Below, piece by piece: positions 22,684 to 34,708 of a DNA stretch of 64,000 nucleotides. Location of the stretch: NCBI GenBank assembly GCA_018907035.1, contig JACCIC010000027.1:1411501-1475500 (forward strand), given 5' to 3'. Every line of letters begins with the position of its first letter. Position 1 is the stretch's first letter. Source of the stretch: Sycobia sp. Sy_11 (Eukaryota > Arthropoda > Insecta > Hymenoptera > Epichrysomallidae). Both the position numbers and the translations under genes were made by a program. The notes below the pieces were generated by a model. It made no database searches. It was not told the DNA's origin and saw only the letters and a program-made list of their open reading frames with translations.

Positions 22684-22949
22684 GTACAAAATTATTTAAT
22701 CTTATTTCGTAGAAATTATCATAGCAGATATCTACAATATAAATTTTTAAAATGTTATTTTTTATCTTTTATATTTATTTTAGTAGTAGTTTTTATATTT
22801 TAGTATCTACTAGGATTATTATAAATAAAGAGAGCCGGACGCTCTCCTGACATTGTATTGGTTATAACTTTGTGTCTACGGTAGGTCGATTAGATCGATG
22901 AAATAGGTAGGTAAAGATTTCATACAATACGAATGGACAAAATAACTTC

Positions 22950-23836
22950 AGCACTATTTTAAGAAAATTGCGGCTGGGGCTTATCGAATGCTCTCAAGTG
23001 ATTAAGGCGAGACTGCTCTTAGTAAAGCACGTGTCATGAGTGGTTTCAATGCTTTAAGTACGGTGATTATCATATCGAGGGCCGGCATGACGATCGACGA
23101 GAAAAATTGCAAACTGGAGGCATTATTTGCTGAAGACTCGTGTCAAATACAAAAATAATTGTTAGCATTATTGGGAGTCACTCAAAAAGCAATTTAGGAA
23201 TACGTCCATGGGAACGATTCAGAATCAAGACAATTGGGATCAGTATAAAGTTTATCCTTGAGATGTTGAATGGCATTTTCTTCTTGTGAACAGCTGATTT
23301 AATGACAGAATCGGTAGGCGTTTTCTTATCGCATTCTAACTGGCGACGAAAAATGTACCCACTAGGATAATTCGAAGTGATACAAATCCTGGGGTATACC
23401 CGGATATACATCAACATCGACGCCCAGACCGTATATTCGCGTTGCTAAGGTTATGCTCTAAATTTGGTGAGACCAGCTCGTTGAGATGTATTTTGATGAA
23501 ATCGAGTCAGACTATCAGAGGAAACCGGTATCGAATGTAATTCATGACTTTGAGCCTAGCAATAAAGGAGAAACGGCCACAGCAGCAAAAGAGACATGAT
23601 AAAATTATCCTGCAACATGATAACGCTCGAACTTATGTCATAAAACCTATCGAGGCATACTTGCAAACCCTAAAATGGAAACTATTATCACACCCGCCGT
23701 ACTTTCCAGAAGTTGCACCTCTCGACTACTATTTATTCTGATTGGCATGGATAGCATATTGACTAACTGGCCAGCATTTCCACTTTTATGAAGGATTCAA
23801 AGTATGGATCGATTCGTGGAATGCCTCAAAATATAA
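22950..23836 (+). pseudogene. Degenerate mariner transposase
   Basis: Starts with AGAYRMLSSD (N-terminal helix-turn-helix remnant), then EALFAEDSCQIQK, and a clear C-terminal part at 23560-23740: KRPQQQKRHDKIILQHDNAR, LQTLKWKLLSHPPY, APLDYYLF. The catalytic HDN Asp is kept and the SDYHLF region reads LDYYLF. The middle third is scrambled with many stops. It is followed immediately by the Tc1 element at 23837. Confidence 0.8.
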
Positions 23837-25066
23837 GAGTCGGTCAGGTAAGAGCGTGGTCGACTTTACTGATAGGTAATGCAAGACTTCGCTCTAATTT
23901 TTTCGCAAGCTGATAGAGGATAACTTTGCCCTTAACGTATTGTCAACAAAGATTCAGTTGTCATTGATCTTTTGATAGAGAATTACGTTAAACTCTATGA
24001 GTGCTAAGTATGCGTAGCGCTACGAGGATATGTTCCTTTGCATTCCATTCGAAAGGTCCCAAAATGTCGCAATCAGCGTCTGCCAAAGATATAAGAAAGT
24101 CGAAGGCATTTGCACAGAAATGGGTACAGCGATATAAAATGTCGATGAATTACCAAAACTTGGCTCGAGAGGAAAATAGGACAATAAAGATGAAGAAAGA
24201 ATAGTGAATCTGTTTTCGTAGAATCCTGCTTTAACACTACGGCAAAGACAAGCAAAATTAATGGCAAAAGTTTTAGGTATATCCTATGAAACTATCGGAA
24301 TCCATCATCGTACTCATGGCGTGAAATGGCGCAACACAATGAAGAAGCGTCTGTTGACTGAAAAACATGTGACAAAGCGATTCACTTGGGAAAATGTCAT
24401 TTTTCTTAAGCTTGTTCTATATAGGCACGTTATGTCCTGTCACGAGCCTGGTCAACTTCTACCAATAGGTTTGTACAGTGGGCCGTAAAACACGGAATAA
24501 ACGTACATCTTTGGAGCTGCTTCTTAAAGCAGCGATTCGGCATTTTGCACCTCTTTATTGACAACCTAAATACCGAGAAAATGATAAAGATCTATAAAAA
24601 GTTTTTACTGATATCTGCCAAACGATGATTCATCAGAAAAAATTAAGATTGATTCTGGGGGAAGACAACGATCCTAAACATCGCAGCAATCTCTGTTCTG
24701 AATGGATGACTCAATTTGGGATCTTTACATTGGCTTGGCTATCGCAGACGTCCGATGCAAACCCTATTGAAAATATGTGGGAATATATTAAACAGAAGCT
24801 TCGTGGAAGGCACACACATATTTTGAAGCAGTTGTCTTATAGAATTCCGCCGATCTTGACATGGTTGTCACTAAAATACGCCGTCAAATTAGTAGAAAGT
24901 ATGCTTCGGACATGCCTGGCAATTATCAACACCGGTGTGATTGGACACATTATTGACCAAATCGCATCATTGTTTGTAATGCTTACAATGCATATACAAA
25001 TATAATAGTTTCATCAAATAAATTTTTTTATAAATTAACACTACCACGCTCTTACTTGACAGACTG
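23837..25066 (+). mobile_element. Tc1-like element, copy 1
   Basis: Terminal inverted repeats read GAGTCGGTCAGGTAAGAGCG at the left and the complement of CAGTCTGTCAAGTAAGAGCG at the right, with TA immediately after the right end (25067-25068). Length 1.23 kb is normal for Tc1 elements. A second copy on the opposite strand lies at 35189-36422. Confidence 0.8.
24064..25005 (+). pseudogene. Tc1-like transposase, broken
   Basis: An N-terminal helix-turn-helix region starts MSQSASAKDIRKSKAFAQKW (24064). Then comes KVLGISYETI (24270) and a lost first catalytic region. At 24640-24800 are GEDNDPKHRSN (second Asp; DNDPKH is a Tc1 hallmark) and DANPIENMWEYIKQKLRG (NPIENMW, third acidic Glu). Spacing of the last two fits DD34E. 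Stops and frameshifts at about 24200 and 24490-24620 break it into at least three frames. Confidence 0.85.
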
Positions 25067-25068
25067 TA

Positions 25069-26589
25069 CATCGTTTTATCGAGATAGTATCTGACAATTG
25101 CCTAAAAAATGATAAAAAAGGCTCTAATTTTGGGGGAAAAAATGACAAAAGCAAATTTGCGTACATAAGAATTATAATTATCTTATGTTATACAGATTTT
25201 CAGACCGATAAAAAAATGTATTAGTTTAGTGTACAACAATCAACAATAGGTACAATTTAGATTTTTACTAAACTGATGTGTTTTATTATTTTTATTTTTA
25301 TAATTATTGCATTAATTTTGCATGAAGCTGCATCTCTTAGTCAACGTATTTGTCACCACTTTTTTCGCGTGGACTCAAATTTTCCGAATAGAAGGGATGA
25401 ACGAGATTTTTTCACACGCGTTAAAAATATAAATCAGAGAAGAAAGTATCACATTCGAGTGATTTAGACTTGAGAACGGATTCCTTATAATCAAAGATGT
25501 AACGGTACAGACATACAGCACAACTTCTTTCCATTCAAGTATAGAATTTTTCGTGTGTCCTGTTTACGCTGAAGACTTGAGCCGACGTAAGAAAAGTGAT
25601 AGCTCGCGCACTGATTCAGAGTAGAGAGAAGCGCCGAGTTTGGGTACGTATGCCTGTACCATTATGCCTCGTGATGAGACATTTCCTTGTATGCGACTCA
25701 TCTTTCAGAGTAATAGGTAAAGGACTAGATGTACTATTCAACAACTCTCCCTAGACAGAATAGCCACTTATTCTCAATGCGAAGTATTTAGCGATTGAAA
25801 TCAATAAATTTGAGAAATCTATTTTTTTGACGTCCAATAAATTATATTTTCATTCGATATGATTTATTATTTACAATCAAGAAATGTTCCTTCATGTGGT
25901 AAGATAATATGTGCTACATTGAGGGAATAAAGTTGACGGGCTTGGATAATTTGGTAAATATTCCCTTGTCTGTAAATGGTTCTTTTATTATCTAGTGGAT
26001 TTATGTGCTACATCAGAACAATATTTATATAAAATATTGTTCGTAAATATTCCAAAATAACTTAACAAAAAACAAATTATAAAATAAAATTACAGCTGAT
26101 AAGAATGGATCATTAAAACAAATGGATAAATACATTTTATATTCATCTCCATAAGTAACAGATAGTTTACACAGAGATAATAAGCAGCTCGTTATACGGT
26201 AGTAGTCTATACATCTTTCGTACTTTTTTTACCTTTTTTTAACTAATGTTATTTCAAATTATTTTTTTGAAATCGGTTTTATTTAAAAAACTTTTTTTTT
26301 TAATTATTTCTAACTATTTTTCTTTTTGATTTTTTTTCAACTGATTTGAATTTATAAAAATTTTTTTATCTCACAAATTTTTTTTCACCTAATTATTTTT
26401 CTGTAATTTCTTTTTCTATCGATTGTTATGTATTTGGTTTAATTTTTTTCTTTTAGAGAAAAATTGCATGGAAAATAAGTATTATATTTTGATATTATCT
26501 ATACACTTTTATTTAATTTGTTCGAAAACCTTTTTTGTCAAATTTTTATTAATTTCTATAATATATGCAATCAAGCGACTCAAAATATA
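25069..26589. other. Intronic AT-rich DNA, no gene seen
   Basis: Between Hipk exons 22524 and 34429. T-rich runs near 26220-26420. No transposon hallmark recognised. Confidence 0.6.
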
Positions 26590-27635
26590 CAAGGTCAGGC
26601 AATTAAGTAATGCGATCGATGTTATTTCTCGGCCTGCAGTAATAGTGCGAACCTGTAAATCCGCCACCATAATAGTACATTTCTACTCTCTCGATTGAGA
26701 CTTTAATGAACCTTGTACAATCATTTCTTCGCTAGCTAGTGTTTTGTAACAACGCGCGAGGAGTACATGCCGCGAAAATGGAACAGAGAGATTTAGAGCA
26801 ATGGTGCACGATAAAATTTTGTGCGAAACTCGGCGAAACCGGGACAGAAACTTATAAAAAAATGCTATGTATGTAAAAAATGTATGGTAGTGATGCCCTC
26901 AGTTGGAATCAGGTGCTTTGGTAGCATATCGATTTTAGAAAAAGCCGTAAGAGCATCAACGACGAGTCGCAGAGCGGAAAGCCAATTCAAGTGCGAACTG
27001 ACACGAATGCTCAGCGCGTTCCCGCCCTTGTTCGTCAAGACCAGCTACTAACCGTTAGAATGTTGACTGACGAGTTGTACATTAAGCGGGAAACAGTTCG
27101 AAAAATTTTAACTGAAGATTTCGGAATAAAAAAGCTGTGCGCGAAGATGGTACCGAAGAACCTTTCAGATCAGCAAAACCCACCGAATGGATATTCGATA
27201 GTCATGGATAGACAAGGATACTCAGAGTGCGTCCAGAGAGCGCAAAAAATTGGGTTCTGTATTACCACAATGCTTCCTGTCACAGTGCGTTCAGTGTCTC
27301 TTAGTTTTTAGCGTCTAAAGGAATCGCAACGTTACCACAGTCACCCTATTCACCAGACATCTCACGCTGCGACTTTTTCCTGTTCCCCCATTTAAAAAAA
27401 TTCGTCCAATTCGACATTTTGATTCCGTTGAAGACATCCAAGAATCTGTGACGCGGGTACTTGGAGAGGTGCCACAAGAAGTGTTCCAGAATTGTTACGA
27501 AAACTGGAAAACTCGCTGGAATAAGTATTTAGATACGAGAAGGAGCCACTTTGAAGGCGATCAGAGCGATGTACCTTAATTTTTAAATGAACTCGATTTT
27601 TCAATTTTATCGCATTACTTAATTGTTTGACGTCG
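26590..27635 (+). mobile_element. Mariner-superfamily element (DD41D-type/GVQW-like), degenerate
   Basis: The inverted ends share CAATTAAGTAATGCGAT (left 26599-26615, right complementary at about 27609-27625), with TA at both borders (26588-26589, 27636-27637). A damaged + strand transposase inside has EQRDLEQWCTIKFCAKLGET, LTVRMLTDELYIKRETVRK, ILTEDFGIKKLCAKMVPKNL, SPDISRCDFFLFP, and a C-terminal FQNCYENWKTRWNKYLD..HFEGD. This fits the insect/vertebrate family seen in GVQW3-like proteins; the DD41D label is from memory. The first catalytic block is deleted and the second (YYHNASCHSA) lacks its Asp. Confidence 0.75.
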
Positions 27636-27724
27636 TATACGTAATCTATTTAGAATTTCTGTCAGTTTTTTATGTAAATCTGAAAAGTTTTTCAAAACAG
27701 CTCTATATTCTATTATATATATAT

Positions 27725-28334
27725 TGTGACGAGGAATGCAAGCACTGCGTGCGCTTGCTTTCCCCGTCCCGTGGCTCTCTCTCTAGCCGTAGCATGTACA
27801 TATGTATTTGTATATTTATATGTAGAAATGTTTATCTGTTGCAGGCCGACGCACAACCACCGGCGGAGAGGTAAGTGAGAGAGAGAGGGGGGAGTGGGGA
27901 GGGACAGCCACGCGCGCGAATTAGACTGAATGAAAGAGAGCCGCGAGCAGAAAACAACGCGTTGTTACCGGCCTTCTACGCACGTCGTCCGTGTCCTTTT
28001 TTTTCGGTTGCTACCGCCGTGCCGCGACGAATCGTGTGTGGGAACCTGCCTTGTGTTCCAAGGTTCCCCCCCGCCTCGTACCTCGTCCTCGGGGAGAGTG
28101 CCCGGTTTAACGCGCTTGTGGTGCCACAATGGTGCGAGGGTGTGCAGTGCACCCGTGCCGAATACGAGCTCGAGCGGACGAATTGTCGTCCGCCCCATCT
28201 ACGCGGAATAACCGCCCCATCCCGGGGCTCCAGGAGGCCAACGTCACCGCCGCCCCCGGCAAAGGAAGGCGCTATTGCGCTTCGAGAACGCGCTGCGAGA
28301 CCTGCGAGCTCCGGCTCTCTGTAAGTGGCAGCTT

Positions 28335-28370
<36 letters not shown>

Positions 28371-28690
28371 CGAACGCCCCGCGCGCCGTCGCCTCGGCGA
28401 CCCTCGGCCTGTGCCCCGCACGCCTCGTATATAGGCGCTGCCTTTTATTTGTATGTCTGGCACTGCGCCATTAAAACTCATTTAAATTTTAATTATTTTT
28501 ATTTTTTCATTATCATTAAGTGTGCTCCATTAGCCATCCTATTCCACGCGCAGTCCCGAACGCGATATTTCGCCCTTCGCGGACCGCCCCTCTCCCTCGC
28601 CGGAATCCTTCGGGGCTAAGCCCAGCCGGGCACAGATTTGCAACGGCCGTGCCCGCCGTCCTCGTGCTCGAGGTGGACACGCGCACCGTT

Positions 28691-28693
<3 letters not shown>
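27725..28693 (+). mobile_element. Second solo LTR in a TA tract
   Basis: A 969-bp GC-rich block starts TGTGACGAGGAATGC and ends CGCGCACCGTTACA. ATAT precedes it (27721-27724) and follows it (28694-28697). It contains a CT tract (28340-28367) and T-rich and GC-rich sub-blocks. Sequence near 27846 resembles part of the truncated LTR at 461. No gag or pol domain flanks it. Several long frames exist only because GC-rich DNA has few stops. Confidence 0.8.
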
Positions 28694-28735
<42 letters not shown>

Positions 28736-28739
28736 TAAT

Positions 28740-29440
28740 ATATATTTAAGATTATAAACGATTTATTATATATTCTTTAAAATTTTATACTATAATTTTC
28801 AGAATAAAATGAATTATTGCAATTACTATATAACATAAGTAATTCAAAGAATTGCTTTTTAACAATTTCTTCAATGGATAATTTTATCATAGGTGAGATT
28901 ATGTCAACAATTACTGTAATATTATAAATAAACAAACAGAATAATATCGTTATTAGTTTACACAGAAAATAACTCTGTAACTTAGAACACTCTTTGTGTT
29001 AGATCGTAATTACACGAATTATTTAACATATCAATACGTAATAATACAGAGTAGAATAAGCTAAATATAATTGCTGTTTGAATGTGAAGGAAACCACCTA
29101 TATGGATTTTTTTAATTATATTTAATACTTAGCATCAGAAACGTAAGTTGATTACATTGCCATAATATATATTACTATAATACTATATTACCATAATACT
29201 ACACTACTAAATTACCACAATACTAAATTATCATTAAAATCTACATTATACTTGTATTTTTTGAAAATATGTTTAAGCTCGCGTCATAACTTATAATTAT
29301 TGAAAATATTTATACATTTTTGTATTGATAATACATATTGTAGAAAATACAAAACTTCAAATTCTATCTTATTATAAAACGTTGTAGAATGTAAATCTTA
29401 TTTATTTACCAATTTTATATATCTTGTAGTTATTTATTTA
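28740..29440. other. AT-rich intronic DNA
   Basis: Low-complexity AT-rich sequence; no gene or repeat family recognised. Confidence 0.6.
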
Positions 29441-29509
29441 TTTCTCTTTTTTTGTTTTATGTTATTTAACGTCGCTCTATTTTTGCTTCAAAATACCGGT
29501 GCTAATCAG

Positions 29510-29786
29510 CTACGGAGGTCTACGATGTGTTTTTAAACAAAGCACGTGTAAATTATTACAGCGGTGCTTGTGTCAATCGGCCGAGATCGGGATTAAAACT
29601 GGGATTGACAAGTTACTAGGCCTTCGCTCTAGCAAACGAGTCATCGTAGACCTGAAAATCGAAAGAAAATAACAACTCGTAAGTTACGGTTCGAAACGTC
29701 AGACATTTAATGGAAATTGAAATTTAAGGTGTTGGAGGCAGTCAGATTTTCCTTTACTAACATAGAGTACAAGTTATAGTTTAAAC

Positions 29787-29800
<14 letters not shown>
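29510..29800 (+). mobile_element. Diverged Penelope-like fragment with a cloverleaf-like fold
   Basis: The part at 29690-29780 (TTCGAAACGTC.GAC.., GGTGTTGGAGGCAGTCAGA, TTTACTAACA.AGA) parallels 18708-18785 in the Penelope palindrome. Just before it, a perfect 12-bp inverted repeat (29516-29527 and 29642-29653) encloses three smaller potential stems: AAGCAC/GTGCTT, CTTG-TCAATC/GATTGACAAG and CTAG/CTAG. No ORF. Confidence 0.5.
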
Positions 29801-29824
<24 letters not shown>

Positions 29825-30159
29825 TGAGCTTCTACACTTTTATTTTATTTTAACATTTAAGTACAAGAATTTAATTTTTTATTTTTGATTTATATTATTA
29901 TTTATATTTTTAATATTTAAGACAATTAACGGATTTTTCTTTTTTTCCTATCAATTTTAGCACAAAATCAATTTAAATTTTCCATAATAGAAGAAAGGAA
30001 AGTCTTGATTTTTTGTAGAATGAAAATTCGTCTGCATTACTAAGCTGGCATTGGAGTTTGGATCTGAATTGTTTTCTGATGCTCGTGCGCATATTATATA
30101 TGATTCGGCTTAGTCTCTGTGTGATTCAACCGAAAATAACGTCGTATTGGACAGAATTG

Positions 30160-30162
30160 TAG

Positions 30163-30211
<49 letters not shown>
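30160..30211. repeat. TA microsatellite
   Basis: Perfect TA tract. Confidence 0.9.
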
Positions 30212-30214
<3 letters not shown>

Positions 30215-30299
30215 ATTGCCTATATCACAGCTCTTGACATAGGCAAATGCATACAATAATTTATGCTGATGTACCTATGACCTCGCGTTGGCGCGTTAG

Positions 30300-30791
30300 T
30301 GTATTGTGACGTCGGAGTCGAATCTCTTACCTCACGTGAGCTTTACCAGCCATTCCAAGTATTTCTTTTTTTGGCATTCGATCCTAGAGTTACGTCCAGT
30401 AGCTCGGGACCCTGCGTGTGTGAGCAGCGATCTCACTAGCGGAGTTGGGAAAGATTAAATTACTGTTCCTATGCTTTTTGTGTAAGTCAGAGGCCAATGG
30501 CTTATATGTAGGTATAAGCTGCTTCTCTTGCGAGAAAGAGCCTATTCCTGTCTCGGCCTTCCGACTTACTTCCCTAGTGCTAATTTTAATTTAAATAAGG
30601 AAAGGATAGAATGGGGCATGTATAGCGCTTCCTTTTGCAAGGAGGACCAAATCACTTCCCCGGACAGGAAATAGATTAAAGGTGAGAAAAAAAAATAAGA
30701 ATAAAAGTTTGACTTGACTTACTTTTTAAAGTTTATTTTTCTTTATGTCCTTTATAGGCAACTCCTGCTACCTCCACCCAGAGAGACAGAA

Positions 30792-30870
<79 letters not shown>

Positions 30871-31218
30871 TGTGTTGGAGCTGTAGTACTTGGTAAAGTT
30901 GACACCCGTCTTTACTGCTGCTGTTGCTGCTGACTGCTGGCTGCTGGTGCGTGGTGTGGCTGAATTTTACTTGTGCGTAGTGACTTGTGTGTAGAATAAT
31001 AATGCTTGTGAAGTGAAGTTCGGGCCCTTTTAAAGTGAGTGATTCCTCCTTCTTGAAAAGCGTTTTCTGGAGGAGTATGTATATGAGGCCCACTTTCTCC
31101 CTTTGTTTTCCCTTGCCAATGGGAACGTTGCTGGGTTCATGGGGGGTCGTCAGGACCATGCACAGGGGCGGTTCGAATTTCGGAAAAAGGCGGTGCTAAG
31201 CGGGGGTGGTCCCGCTAA

Positions 31219-31264
<46 letters not shown>

Positions 31265-31270
31265 CGTTAG
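30300..31270 (+). mobile_element. Dispersed repeat, longer copy (related to 20086-20500)
   Basis: Shares CTCGGCCTTCCGACTTA-like, CACTTCCCCGGACAGG and AAAGTTTATTTTTC landmarks and a following GA tract (30795-30867) with the copy at 20086. Downstream GC-richer sequence and a CT tract (31218-31258) probably belong to it. TGTGACGTCGG at 30306 may be an LTR start; no matching end was found. Confidence 0.45.
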
Positions 31271-31376
31271 GGGTTGCCAAAACGTGAGTAACAAAAATTA
31301 TAATTAAAAACAAGAATTTTGCGTTAACCAATGATTATACGTGTGAGATTATATTCATAGAAATTGGGATTGACCT

Positions 31377-31382
<6 letters not shown>

Positions 31383-31429
<47 letters not shown>

Positions 31430-31674
31430 ATATATATACATATATATAAATTACTTAGATAACTTATAGTATTAATTTATATAAAGATATATATATATAT
31501 ATATATGTATGTATATATACACATTCATTAGTGTATATATTTATTCTTATTTATATTTCTAAATACTTATGTGTGTACGCTAAAAAATGTTGAGATTACA
31601 TAACTCAACATTTTATATTAGATTTATCTATGGAATAGTATATATTCTATTTTTAAAATATAAAATTTTTATAA

Positions 31675-31730
<56 letters not shown>
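31383..31730. repeat. Cluster of TA microsatellites
   Basis: Three TA-rich tracts (31383-31447, about 31486-31515, 31675-31726) separated by AT-rich DNA. Confidence 0.9.
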
Positions 31731-31731
<1 letters not shown>

Positions 31732-31959
31732 TTCATTCGTGCACTTATAATCCTATACACTTATATGTGCATGTTAAGGTTTTATAATGTTAAATATCAA
31801 TTTAGATACATGATTTTTATGACATAATGGTTACGCTGATTAATTCGTATTTTTTTAAAATATTCTATTCTGTAATATCTTGTTGCTACGTATACGTAAA
31901 CATATATTTATTTTTAGTTGAAAGAAAATAATATTTTAAGGTAACAGAAATACATATAT

Positions 31960-32400
31960 ACGGATAGACGTGCTATTTTGGGTGAAGGAAAAATTAGTTT
32001 CGAGGAGAAAGTGGACACTTCTCTTCCCTCCCCCTTTTACTTATTGTCTTAAGTTTCTACCTTGCACCATGCGCTCATCCTGTGCTGGCAAGGAGTTTTC
32101 TGGTGTGGAAATCTCGTGCCAGCACGGGTTAGGCTTTCTTACAATTTTGGATCGTATTTTGTTCAAGGTCGAGGTACGCGTTTTAAACATAAGGGGCAAG
32201 AAGACGACGCGATGGTTTGTTCAGTCGTAAATTGTAGTGTGCGCCCTCTTTCCCGCTTTCCCTTCCGGTGGGGTTCGGTAGTTCGTGAGAAAATATTCAG
32301 AGTTTCCTTTCCGAATATTTTCTCGACGAAACTGCGTTGCGACGTAACAATATCAATTAGCCTTATGGCGGGCGCACGTTGACTGTGCTCGAAAATTGTC
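31960..32400. other. GC-richer island with a 12-bp perfect hairpin
   Basis: A mixed-composition block in AT-rich DNA. GAGAAAATATTC (32287-32298) and its exact complement (32313-32324) form a hairpin with a 14-base loop. Short frames are present without a recognised domain. One frame starts MVCSVVNC, faintly like a THAP start, but does not continue as one. Confidence 0.3.
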
Positions 32401-33367
32401 GAGACTATCGTATATAGCATCAGCAATCTCTCTTTATTATCTTTGATTTTACCTAAATAAAAGATATTGAACGGTTCATAAAAATATATATGAATATTGG
32501 TTTCCTTCATAAGTATATGTCACCGCCAATTGAAGAAATTATAAATTGAATTATTTTGTTGTGTTAACATTTCTTAGAACATCATTAACTAATTAAAATA
32601 TATTCTTGAAAGAAATATATAATTTTAATTTACTGGAATAATTTCTACTAATTTATGATGTAATAAAGATAATAAACTTTAATGCGTCTAACTAAAATAT
32701 GGGATGCAATGCGATGGTAACACCCTACTTAAACGCGGCTGTACTGCCGATTATGATAGCTAATGATGTGTAAAACAGCTTCCATAGCTAATGATATGGA
32801 ACATTTAACATTTCATTCATCTACATTTAGAATAAGATAGTTAATACGATATAATACACCTTAAAAATAAAATAAATTAATTCATACTACTTAGAACATT
32901 GAATAATTCTTGACCCTTACCTTAAATTATAGATTTTGAGAATATTTTTATATTAATTTATGAAGAGAGTCATATATTGGGCGTCCTGGTGGTAATTTTT
33001 AAAAAATAACATGTAAAACCGCATCAGTTTTACCTTGTGTTTATTATAAATTCACGTAATATTAATAATTGAAATTTCTAATATATTTTATTTCTAAATT
33101 TTTTAAATGTCATTTTCCATGCAGTCTCATGTGACTAAGCCCTTATCTACCAATTTTTGATTTATATTTCCTTTATTACATTTTTTTTACACTCCTACCT
33201 TTGCCTAAAAATAAGTTTTACCTTTTATAAATTCTGAATTTCTCCATGGTTTGACTTATTCACCAGGGAAAGGCCGATTTTGGAAACCCGCTTGGGTGTG
33301 ATCTTTAGAATCGTACTGACCAATTTTCACACCTTCCGCTTGCATCCGTGAGTGCGTCAAAAATCTA

Positions 33368-34216
33368 CCATATGATCAAATTTGACGCGGACGGGCGTAT
33401 TTAACCTCCGCACATAAACTGAATCGGTAAAATTTTTTTTCTATATTGGTACAACCTTTCTTGATATCTGTGTGAAATTTTAGCACCATATCTCCATTAG
33501 TGTGTATTTTTCAGCTTTTTGTTTACGACGCAAAAAGTTTGTTTGGCGATATCGACTATGGACTCATGGTGCGTCAATCTCAAAAATCCCCAAAGCGAAT
33601 TTTTGAGTTTCTGACGAATACGGTGGCTGAGCGACATCTTTCATTTCGTGTTTGGCCAAAAAATCAGATACAATCATGCTGGAATGTGCCGTGTATTATC
33701 GTGGTGAAAAAACCATGAATTGTCTGCTCACAAATCCGGTCGTTTACGATGAATTGCTTCACATAGACGTCTCAAAACAGCCAAGTAGTACTCCTTATTG
33801 ATCGTTTGCTTTCCTGGAATGAATTTTCGGTGGATGGACGACTTGCATGAGGCAAGTTTTCCACGACTTCACGACCTTCACTGAATGCTTTGTGCCACTC
33901 AAATACTTGCGTTCGTGATAAAGTAGACTCCTCAAAACACTTCTGCAACATTTTCAACAATTCCGTAGCCGTAATTCCATTAGAAACATAAAATTTCAAG
34001 CAAACTCGTTGATAAACTTTTTTCCATAGTCAATATCGCAAAACAAACTTTTTACGTCGTAAACAAACAGCAGACAAAAATACACTAATGGAGATATAGC
34101 ACTCATATTTCACACGGACATCAAAAAAGGTTAGACCAATATAGGAAAAAAAAATTACCGATTCAGTTTACGCGCGGAGTTGAAATACACCAGTGCGGGT
34201 CAAATTGATCATATGG
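33368..34216 (-). mobile_element. Mariner-superfamily element with ~190-bp TIRs
   Basis: Ends read CCATATGATCAAATTTGACG at the left and the complement of CCATATGATCAATTTGACCC at the right, with TA on both sides (33366-33367 and 34217-34218). The arms stay alignable for about 190 bases (33368-33565 and 34025-34216). The centre carries a - strand transposase N-terminal fragment at 34000-33830: KFYVSNGITATELLKMLQK, LSRTQVFEWHKAFSEGRE, SRPST. This is the same domain type as at 26590-27635. The catalytic domain is gone, so this is a non-autonomous derivative. Confidence 0.75.
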
Positions 34217-34428
34217 TATACTATTATAAAAGGTTAAATTTAACATGAAATTAAAAAGATTAAAAAAATTCGAGCGATTATTCATCTACTTATCGACTTT
34301 GTAGAAATTTTGTTTATTATGAAGGAAAGAGACTTGATCATTTCGATCAGGTAAAATTTTATTTGTTATTAAAATTACCGATTTTTACAGTTTCATAAAC
34401 TAATTATATCTGATTAATATTTATATAG

Positions 34429-34652
34429 GACGATGGCTATGATATGCATGACTACTTTTTGCAATATGTAACAACGAGTAGTACACAGCCACATTTACTA
34501 GAGCAGCATATTGTATATACAACTGGAAGTGACAAGCGAGTTTCATGGCCGACTAAACGAACTGAGTATAAACATGAGTACATTCAACCACCAACGGCTC
34601 ATTCCAGGGAACATCAGAAGTGGGCTGTTACTAATTCAATACACCAATATAG
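34429..34652 (+). CDS. Hipk: Hipk exon (DDGYDMHDYFLQY region)
   Basis: Acceptor TTATATAG before 34429 and donor AG|GTAAAA at 34653. It begins phase 0, as required by the previous exon, and has 74 codons plus two bases: DDGYDMHDYFLQYVTTSSTQ, then PHLLEQHIVYTTGSDKRVSW and PTKRTEYKHEYIQ.., ending ..SIHQY. The trailing AG pairs with the A that opens the next exon to give Arg. It is polar, Gln/His/Tyr-rich and without catalytic motifs, as expected for the HIPK C-terminal half. A TA tract lies just inside the downstream intron. Confidence 0.75.
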
Positions 34653-34656
34653 GTAA

Positions 34657-34660
<4 letters not shown>

Positions 34661-34704
<44 letters not shown>
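34661..34704. repeat. TA microsatellite
   Basis: Perfect TA tract 9 bases past the Hipk donor. Confidence 0.95.

Positions 34705-34708
<4 letters not shown>

Noticed and set aside
27875..28324. 149-codon + strand ORF
   Set aside because: Lies inside a solo LTR; GC-rich, no domain, overlapped by equally long frames in other registers.
32215..32382. THAP-domain start (MVCSVVNC)
   Set aside because: The rest of the C2CH pattern and AVPTIF-like box are missing.
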